Below, one piece after another: positions 1 to 10,100 of a stretch of DNA of 38,649 nt (within the stretch, counting starts at the first letter, position 1; the number at the start of each line of letters is the position of its first letter). Source of the DNA: an uncultured Oscillospiraceae bacterium (GTDB lineage Bacteria > Bacillota > Clostridia > Oscillospirales > Acutalibacteraceae); the NCBI GenBank assembly GCA_900543395.1, contig UQQT01000020.1, positions 1-38,649 on the forward strand, written 5' to 3'. The position numbers were made by a program, and so were the translations under genes. The notes under the pieces are model-generated. The model did no database searches. It saw only the letters and a program-made list of their open reading frames with translations, and was not told the DNA's origin.

Positions 1-183
1 TACATAGACAATATCGACCGACAAGCCGATGAAATGTTCTCTCAGCTCGTATGCGACATAGCGAAAAACGAAAATGTCACCGAGCGCCTAAAAGCCACTG
101 ATCAAATGGAATGGGTACGCCGAATAAGCAATATCCGTCACCGCGCAGAGGAGATAGTCAATCGGGTATTGATATATAAATAA
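1..183 (+). CDS. tnpV: TnpV-type transposon protein, 3' end only
   Basis: The reading frame is open from base 1 and ends at a TAA at 181-183, giving the last 60 residues of a protein whose start lies outside the window. The stretch QMEWVRRISNIRHRAEEIV resembles the C terminus of TnpV proteins carried by clostridial conjugative and mobilizable elements. The biochemical role of TnpV is not established. Its presence, upstream of a defence cargo and on the same side as the mobilization genes further right, suggests that the integrated element begins left of this window. The family assignment is from memory of the motif and was not searched. Confidence 0.7.
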   Translation, partial: YIDNIDRQADEMFSQLVCDIAKNENVTERLKATDQMEWVRRISNIRHRAEEIVNRVLIYK

Positions 184-271
184 CCGATAAAAAAATTGGC
201 ACTTATTATCAATGGACAGTTGAAAAATCAACTCTTCATTTGCTATGGTCGTCTTAAAATCACATTTTTAT

Positions 272-314
272 CGTGACAAAAAAGCTTGACAAAAGTCACG
301 CACCGGTTTATAAT
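272..314 (+). promoter_or_regulatory. Strong sigma-A promoter of the defence operon with overlapping inverted repeat
   Basis: A consensus -35 TTGACA lies at 286-291 and a consensus -10 TATAAT at 309-314, with a 17-nt spacer. A perfect inverted repeat CGTGAC (272-277) / GTCACG (295-300) brackets the -35 box, so a repressor bound there would occlude RNA polymerase. It is the only strong promoter I see upstream of the restriction-modification operon that starts at 360. The operator role is inferred. Confidence 0.75.
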
Positions 315-359
315 AATATCGAAATCACAAAATACCCAGTGCAAATTTAGAGGTGTGAT

Positions 360-956
360 ATGCTACTTGAGAATATTGCTACGATTCGAACGGGAATCGT
401 AGCCACAAGAAAAAAAGCCGATGAAAATGCTACTAAAATACATGAATACAAATTGTTGAATCTAAAATGCGCGGCAAGTGCCGGATATCTTGATTTACAA
501 TATGCGGAAACCTTTAAAACGACTGATTTACTAAAGCAGGAATACTTTACGCAGATGGACGATATCCTTGTAAGGTTGAGCGCACCGTACACAGCCATTA
601 TGATTACGCATGAAGATTGGTGCCACTACTTGGTTCCGTCGCATTTTGCGATTATACGGGTAGATAAGACGGTTGCTTCCCCTGAATACATATTGTGGAT
701 ATTGAAACGCGAATCCACGAGACAGAAAATTCTGCAAAACATAAGCGGCAGCGGTGCTTTCGGAACAATAAGCTCTAAGTTTTTCAGTGCATTGCCCATA
801 AGAGATTTGCCGCTGAATGAACAACAGCTAATTGGAAAAATACAGCTTCTTTCCGAAAAAGAGCTTGAGTTGCTGCATAAACTGACTGCTCAAAAAGAAA
901 TATACAACAAATTATTAGTTAATAAAATCTACGATTCCGTAAAGAGGGGTAATTAA
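360..956 (+). CDS. Half-size HsdS-like specificity protein (single target-recognition domain)
   Basis: This 198-residue protein resembles one half of a type I restriction specificity subunit. It has one target-recognition-like domain (about residues 1-140, with the SGSGAFGTISSKFF-type segment typical near a TRD end) and one helical spacer (about 145-198, starting LPLNEQQLIGKIQLL). A normal HsdS has two of each. It precedes hsdM by two bases and is the first gene of the operon, while a full HsdS is encoded further down. Half S subunits can act as dimers in some systems, so it may give a second DNA specificity. It could also be a decayed remnant or a regulator. The start ATG follows AGAGGTG at 349-355. 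The HsdS-like assignment is fairly secure, the role is not. Confidence 0.75.
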   Translation: MLLENIATIRTGIVATRKKADENATKIHEYKLLNLKCAASAGYLDLQYAETFKTTDLLKQEYFTQMDDILVRLSAPYTAIMITHEDWCHYLVPSHFAIIRVDKTVASPEYILWILKRESTRQKILQNISGSGAFGTISSKFFSALPIRDLPLNEQQLIGKIQLLSEKELELLHKLTAQKEIYNKLLVNKIYDSVKRGN

Positions 957-958
957 AA

Positions 959-2515
959 ATGACTACAAAGCAAAGTATTGAAAAAGTTCTCTGGAGTGCC
1001 TGCGATAGCTTTCGCGGAAAAATTGATAGCTCACGCTATAAAGATTACATTTTGTCTATGCTGTTCGTGAAATACTTGAGCGACGTGTATGCGGAAACCA
1101 GAGAAAAATATGTAAAGCAATACGATGGCGATTTGCGCAGAGTTGAACGCGCTATGAGTCGAGAACGATTTGTTATGGATGAGACCTCTACCTTTACCTA
1201 CCTCTACAATAATCGCAATGACGCCGAAATCGGTCAAAAAATCAATGTTGCTCTTGCCGCTATTGAAAATAATAACAGCGCAAAACTTCATAATGTTTTT
1301 CGTGCTATCGATTTTAATTCAACCGTTGATTTCGGAGAACCAAAAGAGAAAAATGCTATTCTTAAAAACCTGTTGGAAGATTTTAAGGACCTTGACCTCC
1401 GGCCATCTCAGCTGAACAGCGACGATATTATAGGCGACTCCTACGAATATATGATTGCCAACTTTGCGTCCGACGCAGGCAAAAAAGGAGGCGAGTTCTA
1501 TACGCCGAATAAAGTATCTGAACTTGTTGCACGATTGGTGCAGCCGAAGGAAAATGACCGTATTTATGACGCTACTTGCGGCAGCGGCGGTTTATTGCTA
1601 AAAGCATTCAAGCAAATTCCGAGTGGAAAAGCACGTATCTACGGGCAGGAAAAAAATATGCAGACATGGGCTCTTTGCCGAATGAATATGTTCCTGCATA
1701 ATGTGGATGACGCTGTTATCTGGCATGGCGATACGCTTGCAAACCCCGGGAATATCGAAGATGATAAGCTTATGAAATTCCAATGCATTGTTGCGAATCC
1801 TCCGTTTTCACTTGATAAATGGGACAGCGGTTTTTTAGGTGAGGCCGAAACAGATGCCAAGGGCAAAAAGCCCAAAATGAGTGCTGAACTTGACCCATAC
1901 CGCCGTTTTGATTGGGGTATTCCACCGACATCCAAGGGCGACTATGCATTCGTGATGCACATGCTTCATAGTCTGGACGATACAAACGGTCGTATGGGGG
2001 TTATCCTTCCTCACGGTGTATTGTTCCGTGGCGCAAGCGAGGGCAGAATTCGTCGGACTATTATTGAAAACTTCAATTTTCTTGATGCAGTAATCGGTTT
2101 GCCTGCAAATCTTTTCTACGGTGCCGGTATTCCTGCGTGTATTCTTATCTTCCGCAAGGACCGAGGCAATAATAATAAGGTCCTGTTTATTGATGCAAGC
2201 GGTGACGGCAATTTTGAAAAGGGTAAAAACCAGAATATTTTGCGTGAATGTGATGTGGAACGCATTGTTAATACATACAAGCTTTATAAAAGCGATATTA
2301 ACTTCACCGGCGAAGATAAATACAGCCATGTTGCTACTCTTGAGGAAATAAAAGAAAATGATTATAACCTTAATATTCCTCGATACGTTGACACCTTTGA
2401 GGAGGAAGAGATTATAGATATTGACGAAGTAAAACAAAACATCGCTAATATCGAAGCAGAGCTCGCCGAAGTGCAGGCACAGATGAAAAAGTATATGGAG
2501 GAACTGGGACTGTGA
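959..2515 (+). CDS. hsdM: Type I restriction-modification DNA methyltransferase subunit M
   Basis: HsdM is the S-adenosylmethionine-dependent N6-adenine methyltransferase subunit of a type I system. With HsdS it methylates the bipartite target, and with HsdR it forms the restriction complex. Visible features are the helical HsdM N-terminal domain (about 1-150), GEFYTPNKVSELV leading into SAM-binding motif I DATCGSGG (about residue 204), and catalytic motif IV NPPF (about 280). The C terminus ends in a coiled-coil-like helix rich in E and Q. The length of 518 residues is normal. It starts two bases after the half-HsdS gene behind a GAGGGG ribosome site and overlaps the next start by 4 bp (GTGA), so translation is probably coupled. 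Confidence 0.96.
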   Translation: MTTKQSIEKVLWSACDSFRGKIDSSRYKDYILSMLFVKYLSDVYAETREKYVKQYDGDLRRVERAMSRERFVMDETSTFTYLYNNRNDAEIGQKINVALAAIENNNSAKLHNVFRAIDFNSTVDFGEPKEKNAILKNLLEDFKDLDLRPSQLNSDDIIGDSYEYMIANFASDAGKKGGEFYTPNKVSELVARLVQPKENDRIYDATCGSGGLLLKAFKQIPSGKARIYGQEKNMQTWALCRMNMFLHNVDDAVIWHGDTLANPGNIEDDKLMKFQCIVANPPFSLDKWDSGFLGEAETDAKGKKPKMSAELDPYRRFDWGIPPTSKGDYAFVMHMLHSLDDTNGRMGVILPHGVLFRGASEGRIRRTIIENFNFLDAVIGLPANLFYGAGIPACILIFRKDRGNNNKVLFIDASGDGNFEKGKNQNILRECDVERIVNTYKLYKSDINFTGEDKYSHVATLEEIKENDYNLNIPRYVDTFEEEEIIDIDEVKQNIANIEAELAEVQAQMKKYMEELGL

Positions 2516-3360
2516 ATACAGAAATCACTACATATAGCGAGCAAACATTCGAAAGCATAAAACACATCAACGAAGATAACCAGGAATATTGGCTTGCAAG
2601 AGAACTTCAGACGATTTTAGACTATTCTCAATGGCGTAATTTCAAAGAAGCATTAGAACGTGCCAAGCTGGCTTGCAAAAACAGCGGTTTTGAACCGGAA
2701 GACCATTTTGCTGACGTCAGCAAAATGGTTGAACTCGGATCCGGTGCGGAGCGCGAGATTGACGATTATATGCTTTCTCGTTATGCATGTTATCTCATTG
2801 TAATGAACGGTGATCCGCGCAAGGAAGTAATAGCCGTCGGTCAATCTTATTTTGCTGTCAAAACTCGCCAACAGGAACTTATAGAAAACTACGAGGAACT
2901 TACCGAGGACCAAAAACGCTTAGCAATCCGCAATGAGATGAAACGCCATAACGCTGCGCTGGCAGACGCCGCTCACAATGCCGGAGTGGTTGAACCTAAG
3001 GATTATGCCGTTTTTCAGAACTATGGGTATATGGGGCTTTATGGTGGACTTGGCGCAAAAGAAATCCATGAGCGAAAAGGGTTGAAAAAGAGTCAAAAAA
3101 TTCTTGACCATATGGGCAGCACCGAGCTTGCCGCCAATCTTTTCCGTGCAACGCAGACCGAAGAAAAGCTGAGACGCGACAATGTTCAGGGAAAACAAAA
3201 TGCAAATAGAACACATTTGGAAGTCGGCAAAAAAGTCCGCCAGACAATAAAAGAACTCGGCGGCACGATGCCGGAAGATTTGCCCACACCGGAAAAGAGT
3301 ATTGGACAGATTGAAAGAGCCGAGGAGAAGAGAAAACTAACTAATGGAAAGGAAAAATAA
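2512..3360 (+). CDS. dinD: DNA damage-inducible protein D (DinD)
   Basis: This 282-residue protein begins with a Bro-N-like domain (EYWLARELQTILDYSQWRNF onwards), followed by the DinD core (EIDDYMLSRYACYLIVMNGDPRKEVIAVGQSYF) and a charged C-terminal region with KEIHERKGL. In E. coli DinD is SOS-induced and reported to counteract RecA filaments. DinD genes are often embedded in type I restriction operons. Here it starts at a GTG that overlaps the hsdM stop by 4 bp, so it is part of the transcript and not independently SOS-controlled as far as I can see. I found no LexA-like box upstream. Its likely role is to modulate the DNA-repair response to restriction or foreign DNA. That is inference. 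Confidence 0.9.
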   Translation: MNTEITTYSEQTFESIKHINEDNQEYWLARELQTILDYSQWRNFKEALERAKLACKNSGFEPEDHFADVSKMVELGSGAEREIDDYMLSRYACYLIVMNGDPRKEVIAVGQSYFAVKTRQQELIENYEELTEDQKRLAIRNEMKRHNAALADAAHNAGVVEPKDYAVFQNYGYMGLYGGLGAKEIHERKGLKKSQKILDHMGSTELAANLFRATQTEEKLRRDNVQGKQNANRTHLEVGKKVRQTIKELGGTMPEDLPTPEKSIGQIERAEEKRKLTNGKEK

Positions 3361-3362
3361 CT

Positions 3363-3944
3363 ATGGGCGATATCGTTCTGGTTGTGGTAACAGCACTAAT
3401 ATCAGGGCTTTTAGCAACGCTTGTTACAATTTGGTGGCAAAAGCGCTCTTCTGAATATCAAGAAAAGCTTGGTATATTCAAAACATTAATGGCTTATCGC
3501 ATGCCGATTTGTTCAGAAGAAAGCGTAATAGCATTAAATTCTATAGATGTCGTTTTTTATAAAAACAGGGCTGTGAGAAAGGCATATTCGGACTTTTTGG
3601 ACGAGGCTGCAAAACGCCCTGAATTCAATCCAAATATAGCGGACAAGCATTTGAAACTGCTTGAAGAAATTTCAAAATGTCTTGGGTTAAGAGATATTCA
3701 CTGGAATGATATTAAGCAGGTGTATTATCCAAAGGGATATGCAGACAAAATTGACGAAGAAGCAATGCTTCGAAAAGCTCAACTTCAAAATGCAATAGAA
3801 ACGGCAAACAGAAATGATAATTTGGAAAATACACCTGTTGATAATCAGCAACTGGTGGCGCAGCTTTTACCGGAACTGATTAAACACCCGGAAAGCATAT
3901 CGGCACTGATAGAATTAGGAGAAAAGTTTGGGGATAAACAATGA
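3363..3944 (+). CDS. Membrane-anchored DUF6680-like protein in the restriction operon
   Basis: This 193-residue protein has one N-terminal transmembrane helix (about 3-25, VVVTALISGLLATLVTIWW), then a mostly helical cytosolic part. It resembles the uncharacterised DUF6680-type proteins found inside type I restriction loci. That family name is from memory and unverified. No catalytic motif is visible. It starts two bases after the dinD stop and overlaps hsdS by 4 bp (ATGA), so it is a stable operon member and not a chance ORF. A role in tethering or sensing at the membrane is possible but speculative. Confidence 0.7.
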   Translation: MGDIVLVVVTALISGLLATLVTIWWQKRSSEYQEKLGIFKTLMAYRMPICSEESVIALNSIDVVFYKNRAVRKAYSDFLDEAAKRPEFNPNIADKHLKLLEEISKCLGLRDIHWNDIKQVYYPKGYADKIDEEAMLRKAQLQNAIETANRNDNLENTPVDNQQLVAQLLPELIKHPESISALIELGEKFGDKQ

Positions 3945-5191
3945 CACCACAAATAAAACAGCGAATTGAACAGATTCGGCGCGGCGAAGTGCCGGAGGGG
4001 TATAAAAAGACGAAAATCGGCATTGTGCCGGAAGAATGGGAAACGCGTTCGTTATCTGATATTTCAGCAGAGATCACAGAATCTGTTGGAACGAAAGAAC
4101 TTGAAACTTTAAGTATTTCTGCAGGCATTGGCTTTGTAAATCAGGCGAAGAAATTTGGGAAAGAGCTTTCTGGAAAACAATATAAAAAGTACACAGTGCT
4201 GCATAAAAACGATTTTTCCTATAATAAAGGAAATTCAAAAAAATATCCGCAGGGATGTATATATCGCCTGATTGATCGTGAAGAAGCTGCTGTTCCTGAT
4301 GTATTTGAATGTTTTAGAATAAATAATCAAAACAATATTTATTTTGAACAGTTATTTGCCAGTGGTTTTTTAAACAAAGAACTCTCAAAGAGGATAAATC
4401 ATGGCGTTCGCGATAACGGGCTTCTTAATTTAACTGGTCGCGATTTTTATAAATCAGCTGTTATGGTGCCACCGCTTACCGAGCAAAAGAAAATTGCTGA
4501 AATTTTGCAGACGCAAGACAAGTTGATTGCACTTCAGCAAAAGAAAATTGAAGAGCTAAAAAAGCTAAAAAAAGCATATCTGTCAAAGATGTTTCCTAAA
4601 AAAGGCTGCAATGTTCCCGAAATCCGTTTTCCCGGTTTTACTGACCCTTGGGAACAGCGTAAGCTCGGAGATGTTGTTCAGATAACTATGGGACAATCAC
4701 CTGATGGTAGTACCTATTCTGATGAGCCGAGTGATTATATTCTTGTCCAAGGTAATGCCGATTTGCAAAACGGTTGGGTTTGTCCTCGTATTTGGACAAC
4801 GCAGATTACCAAGAAAGCGGATGCAGGCGACTTGATAATGAGTGTTCGTGCTCCAGCTGGAGCAATGGGAAAAACCGCTTATAATGCCGTAATTGGGCGT
4901 GGCGTTGCAGCAATCAAAGGGAATGAATTCATATATCAGCTGCTTGTGAAAATGGATATGGATGGCTTTTGGAAAACACTTTCTTGCGGCTCAACATTTG
5001 AATCACTCAACTCGGACAATATAAAAAATGCTGAAGTCAAAGTGCCAACAACAGCGGAACAAGTACAAATCGGTGACTTCTTTCGCCATCTCGACAACCT
5101 TATCACCCTTCATCAGCGTAAGTTAGAAGAAATGAAAATATATAAAAAATCCCTGATGCAGCTTTTGCTGACGGGGATTGTGAGGATGTGA
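3941..5191 (+). CDS. hsdS: Type I restriction-modification specificity subunit S
   Basis: This full-length 416-residue HsdS has two target-recognition domains separated by conserved spacer helices, which set the two half-sites of the DNA target. The first TRD runs from about 20 to 185. The central spacer is near VPPLTEQKKIAEIL to KKAYLSKMF (about 185-225). The second TRD begins at DPWEQRKLGDVVQITMGQSP (about 235-375). The C-terminal spacer starts at VPTTAEQVQIGDFFRHLDNLI. The N-terminal extension, with a PEGYKKTKIGIVPEEW-type segment, is common in Firmicute and Bacteroidetes HsdS. The start codon overlaps the stop of the preceding gene. I saw no inverted repeats or simple-sequence tract suggesting phase variation. 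Confidence 0.95.
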   Translation: MTPQIKQRIEQIRRGEVPEGYKKTKIGIVPEEWETRSLSDISAEITESVGTKELETLSISAGIGFVNQAKKFGKELSGKQYKKYTVLHKNDFSYNKGNSKKYPQGCIYRLIDREEAAVPDVFECFRINNQNNIYFEQLFASGFLNKELSKRINHGVRDNGLLNLTGRDFYKSAVMVPPLTEQKKIAEILQTQDKLIALQQKKIEELKKLKKAYLSKMFPKKGCNVPEIRFPGFTDPWEQRKLGDVVQITMGQSPDGSTYSDEPSDYILVQGNADLQNGWVCPRIWTTQITKKADAGDLIMSVRAPAGAMGKTAYNAVIGRGVAAIKGNEFIYQLLVKMDMDGFWKTLSCGSTFESLNSDNIKNAEVKVPTTAEQVQIGDFFRHLDNLITLHQRKLEEMKIYKKSLMQLLLTGIVRM

Positions 5192-5198
5192 AAAAATT

Positions 5199-5870
5199 AT
5201 GAAATGTCCATATTGTTGTACGGCTATAAATTTAAGTACATCGGAAACTCTGCTTAAAGACCCTTTGCTTACTACGGAAGACGGTTTAGATAAAATCGGG
5301 TACTCTTTAGGATATGGATTTTGCCCGGAATGTAACAATCTTATTGTTACGTTTAAAAAAGGAATTTATTGTTACGATTTTAATAGAGATTACATTGAGC
5401 AAAAAGAGGAAACGGTAATTATTTATTCCAAATTTCCATGTGCTACGAAATTAAATGAATATATACCTCAAAAGTATATGGATTTGTTCTCGGAAGCTGA
5501 GCAGGTCAACAATATCAGCCCGCGTGCAAGTGCTACATTGAGCAGATATCTTTTGCAAATGATACTTCATGAAGAATTGAATATTAAAAAGCGTAATCTT
5601 GAAGAAGAAATTAACGAGCTTGGATCACAGGATCAAGTGCCGTCAAGCCTGGTTACAGTGTTGCAAATTTTACGGCGTGTTGCAAATTTTGCAGCCCACC
5701 CAAAGAAAAGCACACATAGTGCGGAAATAGTAGAAATTGAAGAAGGCGAATCAACGGTAATGCTTGCGTTGATAAACGAGTTATTTGATTTTGTTTTTGT
5801 AAAACCCGCTGAAGTAGAGAAATTTAAGAGTGATATGGAAGAAAAATTCGGGATTAAGTGTGAAACGTAA
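5199..5870 (+). CDS. Zinc-ribbon DUF4145 domain protein
   Basis: This 223-residue protein starts with a CPYC / CPEC zinc ribbon (Cys at about 3, 6, 46, 49), followed by a DUF4145 helical domain with the family signature RASATLSRYLLQMILHEEL and a later LRRVANFAAHP segment. DUF4145 occurs both alone and fused to HsdR or other defence proteins, and its function is unknown. It starts seven bases after hsdS. The leader of the next gene is AT-rich (5871-5934) with a possible secondary promoter. The context suggests an accessory of the restriction complex. The domain call is good, the function unknown. Confidence 0.85.
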   Translation: MKCPYCCTAINLSTSETLLKDPLLTTEDGLDKIGYSLGYGFCPECNNLIVTFKKGIYCYDFNRDYIEQKEETVIIYSKFPCATKLNEYIPQKYMDLFSEAEQVNNISPRASATLSRYLLQMILHEELNIKKRNLEEEINELGSQDQVPSSLVTVLQILRRVANFAAHPKKSTHSAEIVEIEEGESTVMLALINELFDFVFVKPAEVEKFKSDMEEKFGIKCET

Positions 5871-5934
5871 TTTAAATATTGTTTATAAAACGTTGTATAA
5901 AAAATATAATTAACAAAAACAAGGAGGCAAGAAG

Positions 5935-7092
5935 ATGACTGATATAAAAATGTTTCCAATGGGCTTTGGAGAGAGCATTATGCTATCAAATGAAAACGAA
6001 TGTATGCTGGTAGATTGCGGTTCTGAAAGCGAATACAAGAATACCTATTTCAATAATGTATTTAATGAGCTCGACCGTTACGGTAAAAAATCTGCTATGA
6101 TATCGCATTTTCACGAAGACCACATAAACGGTTTTATAAGAATGGTAAAAGAAAACAGACACAGATTTGAGACTGTATATATACCGGATGTATTCACTTT
6201 TTCGCACCCGAATTTTGTTGATATGGAGATTATAAAATATATTTTAGAAAGCATCCATTGCCCGGGTGAGCGTACATTATCGCTATGGGATTTATTGAAA
6301 TTGCTGTGCGATAAAAAAATAAACATTAAACCGTTAAAACGCGGGAAAAAAGCTTTTTGTGAAATTGGTGAAGAGTTTGATGTTTTATGGCCGGTGCCTG
6401 AAAATGTTGTTTCAAAAAGGTTTTATAACGCGCTTAAACTTAAATTAACAGCCGAAATTATAAATTCTGTTGAGCGCATCTCAAATCAAATTTCCGAACT
6501 GTTTATAAGTTCGGAAGGCAGATTTACTGCGGATTCTTTTGAGGAAGTGTATTTTTCAAACATAGGTGAAATGCTTGATGAAATTGTTATAACCATAAAA
6601 GCGAAAGAAACAAACCTTTTTTCAGAGTATGAAGTCGGAAAGCTCATAAAAACAATTCGCAGCGAAGCAAATAAAACCAGCATTGTTTTTCAAAATTCTG
6701 ATGAAAATATCTGTAAAAATGTTCTTATGACAGGAGATATAACTAACGGTATTATGAAAAAAATCGCAGAAAATTCTCTTACAGGAAGCGTTCCCTTAAA
6801 GAAAAATTATTATTGCATTAAAGTTCCTCATCATGGTACGGAAACTCACTATTTCAATTTCGGGTGCCATACTGTTTTTCAGAATTTGCTTATAAGTAAC
6901 GGTGAAACCAATAAACCAAGGCGAAGAAAAATATCAAAACAATATAATCTCCTCAAACGGGAGTATAATATTGTCTGCACTAACAGCTTGTTAAAAAAAT
7001 GTGAATGTTTTGATGTATTTCCTAAAATAACTTGTTCTAACGTTAATGATAAATGCAACTGTAAATTTTACAGAGATATTTTAATTCCTTGA
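5935..7092 (+). CDS. Metallo-beta-lactamase-fold hydrolase with Cys-rich tail
   Basis: This 385-residue protein has the MBL zinc-binding motif HFHEDH (58-63), a second metal ligand in MTGDI (about 265-269) and a late PHHG (298-301), the pattern seen in ComEC/Rec2-like MBL hydrolases, which act on nucleic acids or phosphodiesters. Unusually, the last 40 residues hold six cysteines (about 348, 356, 358, 367, 374, 376), which could bind a further zinc. It has a clear ribosome site (AAGGAGG) and sits between the DUF4145 gene and hsdR, splitting the usual hsdMSR order. It may be a nuclease or nucleotide-signal hydrolase accessory to defence. The fold is certain enough, the substrate is not. Confidence 0.85.
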   Translation: MTDIKMFPMGFGESIMLSNENECMLVDCGSESEYKNTYFNNVFNELDRYGKKSAMISHFHEDHINGFIRMVKENRHRFETVYIPDVFTFSHPNFVDMEIIKYILESIHCPGERTLSLWDLLKLLCDKKINIKPLKRGKKAFCEIGEEFDVLWPVPENVVSKRFYNALKLKLTAEIINSVERISNQISELFISSEGRFTADSFEEVYFSNIGEMLDEIVITIKAKETNLFSEYEVGKLIKTIRSEANKTSIVFQNSDENICKNVLMTGDITNGIMKKIAENSLTGSVPLKKNYYCIKVPHHGTETHYFNFGCHTVFQNLLISNGETNKPRRRKISKQYNLLKREYNIVCTNSLLKKCECFDVFPKITCSNVNDKCNCKFYRDILIP

Positions 7093-7103
7093 GGAGAAAG
7101 CTT

Positions 7104-10100
7104 ATGAGCTACAGAAATCAATCCGATTTGTATTCAGAAGATAATATCAGCAAATATCCGGCGATTGAACTTTTGTGCAAGCTGGGTTTTGAGTACATAT
7201 CGCCCGAAGAATGTATGGCGCAGCGCGGCTCACTTTATGATGTGCTTCTCAAAGATATTTTGCGTAAACAGCTTAACGCTATCAACCAGTTTGAATTCGG
7301 CGGTATTACTTATAAATTCACCGCAGATAATGTTGAGAAAGCTATAAAGGATTTGGATGAGCCTTTAACGGACGGTCTTGTTCGCACAAGTGAAAAGATA
7401 TATGATGCTTTGATGCTTGGCAAGAGTTATCTTGAAAAATTGTCTGACGGCACTTCAAAAAGCTTTAATTTAAAATATATCGACTGGGAGCATCCCGAGC
7501 GCAATGTATACCATGTTACTGAGGAATTTTCCTGTGACAGTTGGGACAAGCAGAAAAATGCTCGTCCCGATATTGTGTTGTTTGTAAACGGTATTCCGTT
7601 CGCGGTTATAGAATGTAAAGCACCCACTATAAGCGAAGATCAGGCTGTTGAACAGATGATTCGCAATCAGGGAAAAGACTATATTCCTCAGCTTTTTAAG
7701 TATGCTCAAATAGTGATTGCCGCAAATAAAAATTCAGTTAAATATGCAACCTGCGGAACAGGTAAAAATTTCTGGAGTATCTGGCGCGAAGAAGATATTG
7801 ATTGGCAGAACAAACTCATTGAGCAGCATGTAGCAGGCAGAAAGCCAACTGCGCAAGACGGAAGCCTCATCTCTCTGCTCTCTCCCGACAGGCTTTTGAA
7901 ACTCACAAAATACTTTATTCTGTATGACGGAAACATCAAAAAGATATGCCGTTATCAGCAATTTTTTGCGGTAGAGAAAATCATCAAAACAATAAATACC
8001 AATGACACTGCCGGCAATCGTCAAAGCGGTGTTATTTGGCATACTCAGGGTAGCGGAAAATCTCTTACAATGGTTATGCTGGCAAAATACATTTTGGAAG
8101 AAATGTATTCGTGTAATCCGAAAGTTGTTATTGTTACCGATCGTAAGGAACTTGATAAGCAAATTGCCAAAACCTTTGCTCATACCCGTTTGGCTCCCGC
8201 AAGGGCAACAAGCGGTAAACATCTGATAGAACTCATCAATAAGGGTTCTGCCGACATTATCACTTCTATCATCAACAAATTCAATACGGTTGAGAGCAGC
8301 GGACTTAAAAATAATTCAAGAGATATATTTGTTCTTGTTGATGAAAGCCACCGCTCCAATTACGGTTCTCTTGCAACAAAAATGAGAGCCGTATTCCCCA
8401 ATGCCTGTTATATAGGATTCACCGGTACCCCGCTGATGAAAAGTGAAAAGAACACCATGGCTAAGTTCGGCAAGCTTATTCACAAGTACACTATTAAAGA
8501 CGGTGTTGAGGACAAAGCCATTGTCCCTTTGATTTACGAAGGCAAATTTGTTGACCAAAATGTTGATGAAGAAAATATAGACCTATGGTTTAATCAAGTA
8601 ACCAAGCGACTTAATGATGCACAAAAAGCTGATTTACGAGATAAGTGGAGTTCTATTAAAAGACTTGCTTCGACCGATGCAAGAATTAAGCGCATTGCAT
8701 TGGATATAAATCTTCATTTTACCGAAGGATATAAAAACACCGGATTTAAAGCTATGCTTGCCTGCAATTTTAAGAAAGATGCGATACGTTATCAAAGGTG
8801 CTTTGAACAGTTCGGCGATTTGACGACAGCTGTCGTAATATCTGCCCCCGATATGAGAGAGGGTGCAACTGAGGTTGACGAAAGCAACGATGATTTGGTT
8901 GTTTCATTCTGGAACAAGATGATGGAACAATACGGCAATGCAGATGATTACGAAGAAACTGTTAAAAACAAATTCATCGACGGTGAAATTGATATTTTAA
9001 TTGTTTGCAGCAAATTATTGACCGGCTTTGATGCCCCCAGGGCCCAGGTACTCTATATTGACAAAGAACTGAAAGACCATAGCCTTCTTCAGGCAATTGC
9101 AAGAACAAACCGTTTATACGAAGGCAAGGACTACGGCTTGATTGTTGACTACCGCGGTCTTATCAACAAGGTTGATTCTGCCATGGAAGTATATAGCGGT
9201 GCCGGTCTTGAACAGTTTGACAGCTCGGATATAAAAGGTGTTATAGTCGATATAATGGCGTGTGTAGGCCGTCTTCGCGAATCGTACTCGCATCTTTGCG
9301 ATGCCTTTGAGGCTATCAAAAACAAAGAGGATACCGAAGAAATCGAACAGTTTTTGTCTGATGACGAGATTCGCGGAAAATTTTATGATGCACTTTGCGT
9401 ATTCGGGCGTGCTTTGAATACTGTTATGAATTCCGAAAAGGCATACGGAACTTTTGAAAAGAGCGAAATTACCAAATATCAGTCCGCCTTTATATTTTAT
9501 TCCAAAGTCAGACGCAGTGTAAAGATCCGCTATGCCGATTCTATCGACAACAGAGAATACGAGAAACAGATGCAAAATCTTCTTGATACACATCTGTCGG
9601 TTGTGGGCGTCAAGCAGATCACCAATCCTGTTGACATCTTAAATAGAGATGAATTGGAAAAGGAATTGGAGGAATTAGGTTCCCTGCGTTCCAAGGCTGA
9701 TGCAATTACATCACATATGACTAAAAGTATTAAAGTTCATCGCGATGAGAACCCCGCGTATTATGACAGTTTCTCAAAGCGTATAAAAGAGGCGCTCGAA
9801 GAGTACAAAAACCGTGTGATTTCCGAAGCTGAATACTTGGACAAGATGAAATCTATTATGGCAGATTACCGAAAGGGCACAACAAATATTACTTATCCCG
9901 AGAAAATCAAGGGTAATGTTCATGCACAGGCTTTTTACGGTGTTATAACGGCGGTTTTAGATGACAAAATTGATATAAACGAAAATATCGATATCATATC
10001 TGACATTGCTTTGGAAGTTACATCTATCATTCAAAAGCATGATACTGTTGACTGGCAGACCAACAAAGAAATCCACAATAAAATTGCGCAGAATATCGAC

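Noticed and set aside
360..5191. Phase-variable hsdS shuffling
   Set aside because: I looked for inverted repeats shared by the half-HsdS and HsdS genes, for simple-sequence tracts and for an adjacent invertase, and saw none.
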